A DNA stretch of 14,651 nucleotides from Candidatus Ectomicrobium neotermitis. GTDB lineage: Bacteria; Elusimicrobiota; Endomicrobiia; Endomicrobiales; Endomicrobiaceae. Below the pieces are notes generated by a model. The model worked only from the letters and a program-made list of their open reading frames with translations, had not been told where the DNA came from and did not search any database. The stretch spans positions 1 through 14,651 of the forward strand of contig JAITBH010000095.1 of the NCBI GenBank assembly GCA_031283745.1, in the 5' to 3' direction. Shown in pieces: positions 7,675 through 13,258 of this stretch; positions within the stretch are counted from its first letter, which is position 1; each line of letters starts with the position of its first letter. The position numbers and the translations under genes were made by a program.

Positions 7675-7690
7675 GAGCCTATACTTAAAC

Positions 7691-7763
7691 GGACGGTTAG
7701 CTCAGCTGGAAGAGCATTTCCCTTACAAGGAAGAGGCCGCAGGTTCAAGTCCTGCACCGTCCA
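7691..7763 (+). tRNA. tRNA-Val (anticodon UAC)
   Basis: A full cloverleaf can be drawn. The acceptor is GGACGGT / ACCGTCC (7691-7697, 7756-7762) with discriminator A at 7763. The D-stem is GCTC/GAGC. The anticodon stem TTTCC/GGAAG encloses loop CTTACAA with anticodon TAC at 7724-7726. The T-stem is GCAGG/CCTGC with loop TTCAAGT. The variable loop has 5 bases. The 3' CCA is not encoded after the discriminator and must be added by a nucleotidyltransferase. UAC reads GUA and, with modification, other Val codons. A 51-bp repeat with a terminator-like hairpin starts 4 bases downstream and marks the left edge of the defence island. Confidence 0.95.
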
Positions 7764-7766
7764 TTT

Positions 7767-7817
7767 CAAAAACCACAAAAACGGTATTTTCCATCAAGGA
7801 GCCTCGTTTAGGCTCCT
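7767..7817 (+). repeat. Left direct repeat of the defence island (terminator hairpin without T-tract)
   Basis: This 51-base stretch matches 12070-12121 except for one extra A in an A-run there; the last 41 bases (7777-7817) are identical to 12081-12121. It ends in the hairpin AGGAGCC-TCGTTTA-GGCTCCT (7797-7817). The hairpin is followed here by AAAC, not by Ts, so it should terminate poorly. It begins 4 bases after the tRNA. It probably represents the left attachment or duplication of an integration event. Confidence 0.85.
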
Positions 7818-7986
7818 AAACTGATAGATTTTCCGAACTTTCGGCATCTTCAGCTTTCTCAATCCTTCACTTAAAAACCCAAACATCTCTGTTGGCATAG
7901 AATAATCTGACAAAACCGCCTTAAAAAGCGGAACATACTGATGGTTTTGCTGTTTGCATTATAGGGAAAAAAGGGGGAATAAAAAC
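7818..7986. other. Left junction region of the island, no assigned gene
   Basis: These 169 bases between the left repeat and the first methyltransferase carry no gene I can name. They hold an inverted repeat CAAAACC / GGTTTTG (7911-7917, 7943-7949) with an alternative inner stem CCGC/GCGG (7916-7919, 7928-7931), and a small CCGAA/TTCGG stem at 7833-7844. On the minus strand a 54-codon frame (7794-7958) crosses the region and ends in the repeat; see findings. Confidence 0.4.
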
Positions 7987-8775
7987 ATGGATAGAATAAA
8001 CGACATTGATTTGAAAAACTGGAAAGAGTCAGATGTTTGGACTGACAGTTTGTGGATTATTAACGAGCGAGATAAAAACGGAAAACATGACGGATTTTAC
8101 CACGGTAATTTTGTGCCGCAAGTTCCAAGACAACTGATTAAAAAATTTTCAAAACAAGGCGATGTTGTGCTTGATTTGTTTCTTGGAAGTGGCACAACGG
8201 CTTATGAAGCCGAAGCTCTGAAAAGAAATTTTATCGGAGTTGATATTGTTCCAGAAATGATTTTTCATGTGGAGTCAAAACTTGATAAACACGATAAATA
8301 TTTTTATGAATTGCTGATTGGCGACAGTATGAGCCAAGAAACCGAAAGCGAAATTAAAGATGTTTTGAATAAACACAAAAAAAAATCAGCTCAACTTGTG
8401 ATTTTACATCCACCTTATGCTGACATTATAAAGTTTAGCCAATACAAAAACGACCTCTCGAGTGCAAAATCGCCGAGCGATTTTTTACAAATGTTTTCAA
8501 AAGTTCTAACGACTGCGAAAAACCTTTTAGAAAAAGACAAATATTTGGCAATTGTTATCGGTGATGCCTATAAACAAAGCGAGTGGATCCCACTTGGGTT
8601 CTATTGTATGAGCGAAGCCCAAAAACTTGGTTTTACAGTAAAAAGCATTGTTGTTAAGAATATGGCTGGTAATCGTGGCAAACAAAACAAAGAAGGTATT
8701 TGGAAATATCGCTCACTTGCAAATGATTATTATGTTTTCAAGCATGAGTATGTGATAATTTTCAAGAAACCGTGA
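7987..8775 (+). CDS. DNA methyltransferase (N4-cytosine/N6-adenine type, HPPY motif)
   Basis: This 262-residue protein is an amino-methyltransferase acting on DNA with S-adenosylmethionine. From the chosen start, the pre-motif HGNFVPQVP (about 39-47) is followed by motif I DLFLGSGTT (63-71), an acidic SAM-ribose position in FIGVDI (about 82-87) and catalytic motif IV HPPY (141-144, in LVILHPPYADIIKFS). Motif I precedes motif IV, unlike the beta class. HPPY in place of D/S/NPPY is a known variant of PF01555-type enzymes. The sequence does not tell N4-C from N6-A. The frame is open from a TTG at 7954, but GGGGG 9 bases before the ATG at 7987 favours that start. It converges with the next gene, overlapping it by 14 bases at the 3' ends, so it is probably one of two protecting enzymes of the R-M system. 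Confidence 0.88.
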   Translation: MDRINDIDLKNWKESDVWTDSLWIINERDKNGKHDGFYHGNFVPQVPRQLIKKFSKQGDVVLDLFLGSGTTAYEAEALKRNFIGVDIVPEMIFHVESKLDKHDKYFYELLIGDSMSQETESEIKDVLNKHKKKSAQLVILHPPYADIIKFSQYKNDLSSAKSPSDFLQMFSKVLTTAKNLLEKDKYLAIVIGDAYKQSEWIPLGFYCMSEAQKLGFTVKSIVVKNMAGNRGKQNKEGIWKYRSLANDYYVFKHEYVIIFKKP

Positions 8776-9499
8776 GTTTTCCAGAATTGATGAGATCTGA
8801 AATACCTTTTATGTTGAACCTAAATTTGAAATTATCACGATTATTATGAATCTGATATTCACCAATAGTTATTCCGTCATATTTTACCGTATTTGATTCA
8901 CCCCAATCAGCAAGAGTTCGTTTTGTAAAAGAAATCTTTTCTTTTTTCCAAACAGGACTTTTCATTTTTGTCGAAACCATATATTCGGGCTTATTAGTTA
9001 AAATATCGTTTTTATCGACAACATTGAAAATATGAACCAAAAAATCACAATCGAACATATTTTCCCAATAAATAGTTAGCAATTCATCAGAACGAGATAA
9101 GGCAATAACCTTAAAAAGCAATGTTTTGCTTTTATAATCTTTTGGAATTTCTTTCTCATCTATATTTAATAAATCAGCCAAAAGAAAAAACCAAGTTTTT
9201 GATGATGCTTGCCCAATTCTTTGTGGTGCAACTTTTCCCAATTGTTGTTTATTCGTTTTTACAGAAAGCGTCTTTTTGTCGTCTAAAATAAAATCAACTG
9301 GATTTTGTTCGGTTGCGATATGCTCAACTGGGTCGGGTATATTGTTTGACGAGAAAATTTTATCGACAATAGTTTTTAGTGAAGCAATGATTTGCGGAAC
9401 TCCGCGGGAGCGATAAGATGGCTCAATTGGCACATTAAAAACATCTGCGATAGCAATTTCAGCAGATATTCCGACTTGTTCATTATTTAATGGTTTCAT
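8762..9499 (-). CDS. Probable type II restriction endonuclease (PD-(D/E)XK-like)
   Basis: The 245-residue protein sits between two DNA methyltransferase genes on the opposite strand, as expected for a restriction endonuclease. NPVDFILDDKKTLSVKTNKQ (residues 66-85) fits a PD-X(n)-xxK active site: D69, then K81 in SVKT, with Val where many members have Glu. It is followed by GKVAPQRIGQ, a pattern seen after the active site in several type II enzymes. The N-terminal GISAEIAIADVF holds a conserved-type Glu (E14). I do not recognise the recognition-site subfamily. There is no Shine-Dalgarno before the ATG, and the start region is A/T only. The 3' end overlaps the first methyltransferase by 14 bases. 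The function call rests on context plus this one motif. Confidence 0.75.
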   Translation of the reverse strand: MKPLNNEQVGISAEIAIADVFNVPIEPSYRSRGVPQIIASLKTIVDKIFSSNNIPDPVEHIATEQNPVDFILDDKKTLSVKTNKQQLGKVAPQRIGQASSKTWFFLLADLLNIDEKEIPKDYKSKTLLFKVIALSRSDELLTIYWENMFDCDFLVHIFNVVDKNDILTNKPEYMVSTKMKSPVWKKEKISFTKRTLADWGESNTVKYDGITIGEYQIHNNRDNFKFRFNIKGISDLINSGKLTVS

Positions 9500-9572
9500 A
9501 TTTTTTATTTTAACGAAAAAATTGAGAGGCTCCTAACTTTTGATTTCATATTGTTTGTGATAAACTATATTT

Positions 9573-10628
9573 ATGAATTACATTGGTAGCAAGTTATCGC
9601 TTTTGGACTTTATAGAAAAGTCAGTAGATGAAGTTGTCGGTAAAAATACTGACTATACTTTTTGTGATTTGTTTGCTGGAACTGGTGCGGTCGGCATTCT
9701 TTTTAAGGAAAAAGGTCATCAAGTCATCGCTAATGATATTCAATATTACAGTTATGTATTAAATCGGCACTATATCGGAAATCACAAAGAATTAAAATTT
9801 AAAGAGCTTTTTGAAATTATTCCCAAACTGAAATCTGCGAATGTTTCTGTGCGAAAAATAATCGTTTGTAAATATTTGCAAGCTCTGAAAGGAATCAAAG
9901 GTTTTGTTTTCAAAAATTATTGTCCACAAAAATTAGAAAATGACCGCCTGTATTTTACGGCAGAAAATGGACAAAAATGCGATGCGATTCGTAAAAAAAT
10001 TGAAAGTTGGCATAATGATAATTTGATAAATGACGACGAATATTATTTTTTACTTACGACTTTACTTGAATCAATTGATAAATGTGCCAACACAGCAAGT
10101 GTTTATGGGGCATTTCTTAAAAATTTCAAAAAATCTGCACTTAAAACCCTACAATTTTTACCAGCAAAACTTTATATCAATGACAATAAACATGAAGTAT
10201 TTAATGAAGATGTTAATACTATAATCTCAAAAATTTCACCAGATGTGATTTATCTTGATCCACCCTATAATGCTCGTCAATATTCTACAAATTATCATAT
10301 GCTTGAAACTATTGCGAAAAATGACAATCCAGAAATTCATGGAAAAACTGGCTTGCGAGATTATTCAAAACAGAAATCACTTTATTGTTCACGGGCGAAA
10401 GTTAAAGAAGCATTTGCTGATTTAATAAATAAATCCAAAGCAAAATATATTTTTCTAAGTTATAACAATGAAGGATTAATGTCGCTTGACGACATTAAAG
10501 ACATTATGAGTAAAAAGGGTAAATATGGCGTTTTTAAGCAAGAATGCAATCGTTTCAAAGCCGATTCTAATCGCGATTATTCTGCTGATAAAACTGTTGA
10601 ATATTTGCATTATGTAGCTTGTGAGTAA
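9573..10628 (+). CDS. D12-class N6-adenine DNA methyltransferase
   Basis: All landmarks of the Dam-like D12 (alpha) family are present in 351 residues: motif X NYIGSKLSLLDFIE at 2-15, motif I FCDLFAGTGAVG at 30-41, NDIQYYSYVLN at 54-64 and catalytic DPPY at 229-232 (IYLDPPYNARQYSTNYHMLE). The long middle part (about 70-225) should hold the target recognition domain. The family methylates adenine N6. The NYIGSK and YYSYVLN motifs recall methyltransferases of NlaIII/HpyAI-type systems, but that is an impression only. The gene is divergent from the endonuclease across 73 bases. No Shine-Dalgarno precedes the ATG; a -10-like TAAACT ends 6 bases before it, so the mRNA may be leaderless. With the first methyltransferase it would protect both strands of an asymmetric site. 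Confidence 0.92.
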   Translation: MNYIGSKLSLLDFIEKSVDEVVGKNTDYTFCDLFAGTGAVGILFKEKGHQVIANDIQYYSYVLNRHYIGNHKELKFKELFEIIPKLKSANVSVRKIIVCKYLQALKGIKGFVFKNYCPQKLENDRLYFTAENGQKCDAIRKKIESWHNDNLINDDEYYFLLTTLLESIDKCANTASVYGAFLKNFKKSALKTLQFLPAKLYINDNKHEVFNEDVNTIISKISPDVIYLDPPYNARQYSTNYHMLETIAKNDNPEIHGKTGLRDYSKQKSLYCSRAKVKEAFADLINKSKAKYIFLSYNNEGLMSLDDIKDIMSKKGKYGVFKQECNRFKADSNRDYSADKTVEYLHYVACE

Positions 10629-10710
10629 AACATGAGCGATTATTGCAGTCGGTCAAAAGTGGATTGCTGAAAAATAAGGTTTAATCTGGATTTATGGAGT
10701 AATTTTCATT

Positions 10711-11778
10711 ATGGGAACAAATGATTTTGGGAGTTTTGCAAATTTATCTTTAAGTGGTCAGATTACTTCTAATCGCAAAGAAGGCAAGATTTATGTTGCC
10801 GATTTTAAGAACAATACTGGAAAATATATCAGTTCGGTTTTTGATAGCGATAATCCAGTTGATGTAGTTTTACAGATTTCTCCCAAAGTTAATGTTCGTA
10901 TCTCATACATTTTTGAAAAAAATGATATTCGTGGGCTTCAACTTATTAAAACAAATGGTCGTTCAGAAGAAAAAATGACCCTTTCGTCATTTGATGGAAA
11001 AAATATATTGGCTCTTCTTCAACTTTTTTCTCAAATTGATCTTAATGGAATTGCCAATGAGAGTATAGTGTTGCATAAAAATATAATTAAAAATCCCGAA
11101 GAATTGGTTAAGTTCTTAAATACTATTGCGACAGACCCACAAGGAAAAGAAAAGTTGCGAGAGGTAAGCAAAAATCTCGGATTATTGACACCATCTTTCA
11201 TAAGTGAAATCGCCAGACGGAAAAATAATGCTGTTGATATGGAGAGGATGATAAACGATAATGATTATTTTTACTCCCTGAAGTCATATTTGAAAGTTGG
11301 CAAAGATGAGGAGGTTTGGCAGCAATTTTTTGAGGAAAATGATTGGATTTTGGGATCTGATATAGTTGAAATTTTAGATTATCGTGGCCTTGATGAACAT
11401 AATAAAACTGATTTGCCAGTTAAGAGTTTAGATGGCTTCCTTGATATTATTGAGTTGAAGTTGCCAAGTTCTTCATTTTGGAATGCTTGTATTATACCTA
11501 TACCAACCGCAGGTTTAACAAAAGCTACAATGCAATGCGCTAGATATTTACAAGCCGCAGAGAAAAAACAGAATGATAAAGATAAAATCAAAGAACTTGG
11601 TTGTGATATTTTGAAACCGAGAATTACACTTATTTATGGGCGTTCAAATAATTGGTCAGACGAGAAATGGGAACACTTCAGATTACTTAACTCTCTTTAT
11701 CACAACATCAACATCATGACCTATGATTTGGTGTTAAAAAGAGCAAAACGAATTCTTGATTTTTCAACAAAAATTTAA
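10711..11778 (+). CDS. sduA: Shedu-type antiphage nuclease (DUF4263)
   Basis: The 355-residue protein ends in a DUF4263/SduA-like nuclease domain. VWQQFFEENDWILGS (202-216) matches the family's W..F...n.WilG element. DGFLDIIELKLP (241-252) gives the PD-(D/E)XK active site with D245, E248 and K250, and ATMQCARYLQAAE (272-284) matches the following Q...Y helix. Shedu proteins are single-gene antiphage systems whose C-terminal nuclease is joined to variable N-terminal sensing domains. The N-terminal ~190 residues here are not recognised; residues 12-82 look like small beta strands and 95-195 like helices. GGAG lies 11 bases before the ATG, which is longer than usual. It follows the second methyltransferase by 82 bases on the same strand, so the two may be co-transcribed. 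Position in the R-M island supports a defence role. Confidence 0.82.
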   Translation: MGTNDFGSFANLSLSGQITSNRKEGKIYVADFKNNTGKYISSVFDSDNPVDVVLQISPKVNVRISYIFEKNDIRGLQLIKTNGRSEEKMTLSSFDGKNILALLQLFSQIDLNGIANESIVLHKNIIKNPEELVKFLNTIATDPQGKEKLREVSKNLGLLTPSFISEIARRKNNAVDMERMINDNDYFYSLKSYLKVGKDEEVWQQFFEENDWILGSDIVEILDYRGLDEHNKTDLPVKSLDGFLDIIELKLPSSSFWNACIIPIPTAGLTKATMQCARYLQAAEKKQNDKDKIKELGCDILKPRITLIYGRSNNWSDEKWEHFRLLNSLYHNINIMTYDLVLKRAKRILDFSTKI

Positions 11779-12033
11779 GCCCGTTCCTATTTTTTTCTCT
11801 CTGTAATCCAGACAACTCTGCTGTCACTACGTTCCACTTTTTAAGACGTACCAAACGGGACAAACACAAAAGAAAAATATCAAAATAAGATTTTCAAGCA
11901 ATTAAAAGAATGAATTTGGTGTGGGAAAATTAAAAAAATTAAAGTTCTTGTTTTCATGCTTTTTGTTGTTCACGGCGTGGCAGGTCAAGATATTATTGTT
12001 TTGGGTTAAATTTAGTCTTGGGCATTTCGCATA

Positions 12034-12042
12034 TGCTAACAT
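12034..12042 (+). promoter_or_regulatory. Candidate extended -10 element upstream of glutamate synthase genes
   Basis: TGC-TAACAT resembles an extended -10 (TGn-TATAAT), but the hexamer 17 bases upstream (AGTCTT) is not a good -35. It is the best promoter candidate before the amidotransferase gene, because only ~33 bases lie between the terminator hairpin and that gene. Transcripts from here would have to pass the hairpin at 12101-12121. Confidence 0.25.
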
Positions 12043-12069
12043 AGGGCGAGCGAAGTTAAATAAACACAC

Positions 12070-12121
12070 CAAAAACCACAAAAAACGGTATTTTCCATCA
12101 AGGAGCCTCGTTTAGGCTCCT
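12070..12121 (+). repeat. Right direct repeat of the defence island
   Basis: It matches 7767-7817 over 51 bases with one extra A; the last 41 bases are identical. The matching upstream limit is the C before AAAAACCAC, and the match ends exactly at the last base of the hairpin. This copy continues into TTTT and into sequence complementary to its own start (ATTTTCCAT / ATGGAAAAT), so it looks like the original, undisturbed site. Confidence 0.85.
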
Positions 12122-12125
12122 TTTT
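12101..12125 (+). terminator. Rho-independent terminator (probable original tRNA-Val terminator)
   Basis: AGGAGCC (12101-12107), 7-base loop TCGTTTA, GGCTCCT (12115-12121), then a run of T to 12125; the stem extends one A-T pair. An outer 9-bp stem, ATTTTCCAT (12090-12098) with ATGGAAAAT (12129-12137), can close over it. It lies just before the glutamate synthase operon, so it may act as an attenuator as well as a terminator. Confidence 0.75.
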
Positions 12126-12154
12126 AATATGGAAAATGAAAACTTGGAGGAAAA

Positions 12155-13258
12155 ATGTTTCAAGAAGGCGCCTTGAGGATCCCATCTGGATGTGCAATAA
12201 GCGGAATTATCAACAAAAACAGAAAGAGAATTAACGGAGAAAGCATTGTTAAATCCATTGCTCTTATGCACGACAGGTCAAATGGGCTGGGCGGCGGCTT
12301 TGCTGCTTATGGAATTTATCCAAACTACAAGGATTTTTTCGCACTTCACATTTTTTATGACAGTTTGGCAGTCAAAACGAGAGTTGAGGAGTATTTAGAC
12401 AAGCAATTTGAGATTGAAAGTGCAGGCAATATACCCACCAGACCCGTTCCCTCCATAATAAACCGACCCATGATTTGGCGTTACTTCGTCAAACCCCGCA
12501 TTTATCTTGAGGCGGCAAAAGAGAGGCAGATGGATGAAAATGAGTTCACTGCCCAGTGCGTCATAAAAATCAATAAAGATTTCAACGGCGCCTATGTATT
12601 CTCGAGCGGCAAGAATATGGGAACTTTCAAGGGAGTGGGATATCCAGAGGACATCGGGGAGTTCTTTATGCTTGATACCTATGAGGCCCATACTTGGACT
12701 GCTCACGGCAGATTTCCGACAAATACCCCTGGTTGGTGGGGCGGGGCTCATCCTTTCACCATGCTTGACTGGTCAGTAGTTCATAACGGGGAGATCTCCT
12801 CTTACGATACCAATAGACGTTTTGTTGAGATGTTTAGCTATAACTGTTCCCTTCAAACCGATACCGAAGTGATCACATATTTGTTCGATTTACTTGTCCG
12901 CAAGCAGGGTTTAAGCCTACAAAAGGCTATGACAATCATGTGTCCTCCTTTTTGGGACGATATAGAAAGAGAGAGCAAAGATGTTAAGGAGGAGTTAAAA
13001 AGTCTTAGGGCGGTATATTCAAGTGCTTTGATCAACGGCCCTTTTTCAATACTTGTCGGCTTTGAGAAAGGTTTGATAGCCTTAAATGACAGAATAAAGC
13101 TGCGTTCAATGGTAGCTGCTCAAAAAGGGGATACCACATATATGGCGAGCGAAGAGAGCGCTATAAGACTGATAGCGCCAAGTTTAGACAGAGTCTGGTC
13201 TCCAAAAGGCGGAGAGCCTGTGATAGCCCTATTAAATGATGAGGAGAAAAAACAATGA
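12155..13258 (+). CDS. Glutamate synthase, class II glutamine amidotransferase subunit (archaeal-type split GltS)
   Basis: The 367-residue protein is the glutaminase part of glutamate synthase: it releases ammonia from glutamine for the synthase subunit. The N-terminal nucleophile would be C13 in SGCAISGII, implying removal of a 12-residue propeptide. Typical class II elements follow: GRFPTNTPGWWGGAHPF (185-201), VVHNGEISSYDTN (208-220) and QTDTEVITYLFD (234-245). Bacterial GltB fuses this domain to the rest of a ~1500-residue chain; here it is a separate gene, as in archaea, Thermotogae and some anaerobes. GGAGG stands 4 bases before the ATG. It ends in a 4-base ATGA overlap with the next gene. 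Its upstream region is the island's right edge, so its original promoter may have been separated from it. Confidence 0.88.
   Translation: MFQEGALRIPSGCAISGIINKNRKRINGESIVKSIALMHDRSNGLGGGFAAYGIYPNYKDFFALHIFYDSLAVKTRVEEYLDKQFEIESAGNIPTRPVPSIINRPMIWRYFVKPRIYLEAAKERQMDENEFTAQCVIKINKDFNGAYVFSSGKNMGTFKGVGYPEDIGEFFMLDTYEAHTWTAHGRFPTNTPGWWGGAHPFTMLDWSVVHNGEISSYDTNRRFVEMFSYNCSLQTDTEVITYLFDLLVRKQGLSLQKAMTIMCPPFWDDIERESKDVKEELKSLRAVYSSALINGPFSILVGFEKGLIALNDRIKLRSMVAAQKGDTTYMASEESAIRLIAPSLDRVWSPKGGEPVIALLNDEEKKQ

Larger units (their letters stand above)
7818..12069. mobile_element. Defence island (R-M plus Shedu) inserted in the tRNA-Val terminator
   Basis: The segment between the two long direct repeats is clearly more AT-rich by eye than either flank. 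It holds only accessory genes: a DNA methyltransferase, a restriction endonuclease, a second methyltransferase and a Shedu nuclease. Its codons favour A/T endings (AAA, GAA, TTT, ATT), unlike the flanking operons. Two of its genes lack visible Shine-Dalgarno sites. No integrase, transposase or terminal inverted repeats are seen. Insertion between tRNA-Val and the glutamate synthase genes at a duplicated terminator is inferred from the repeats. Site-specific recombination by an enzyme in trans, or recombination of a circular intermediate through the shared 41 bp, could both give this layout. Confidence 0.65.
11779..12154. other. Right junction region without assigned gene
   Basis: This 376-base stretch between the Shedu gene and the glutamate synthase operon holds three things I can see. 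First, a possible RNA structure at 11780-11859 (CCCGTT / AACGGG enclosing TACGT / ACGTA). Second, an extended -10 TGC-TAACAT at 12034-12042 on the plus strand. Third, the right direct repeat with terminator (12070-12121). A GTG-initiated 64-codon frame at 11921-12115 is hydrophobic and runs into the repeat; I consider it spurious. No convincing terminator directly follows the Shedu gene. Confidence 0.45.

Noticed and set aside
7449..7778. Minus-strand open frame of 109 codons antisense to the tRNA
   Set aside because: It is the antisense translation of tRNA-Val (the LNLRPLPCKG-type peptide is a well-known artefact) plus the rpmE upstream region.
7818..12069. Transposon or IS element explaining the island
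   Set aside because: No transposase-like or integrase-like frame, no terminal inverted repeats; the 51-bp repeats are too long for a simple target-site duplication.
11921..12115. 64-codon plus-strand frame with a hydrophobic stretch before the right repeat
   Set aside because: GTG start with no Shine-Dalgarno, ends inside the repeated A-rich sequence, and the composition looks like untranslated AT-rich DNA.
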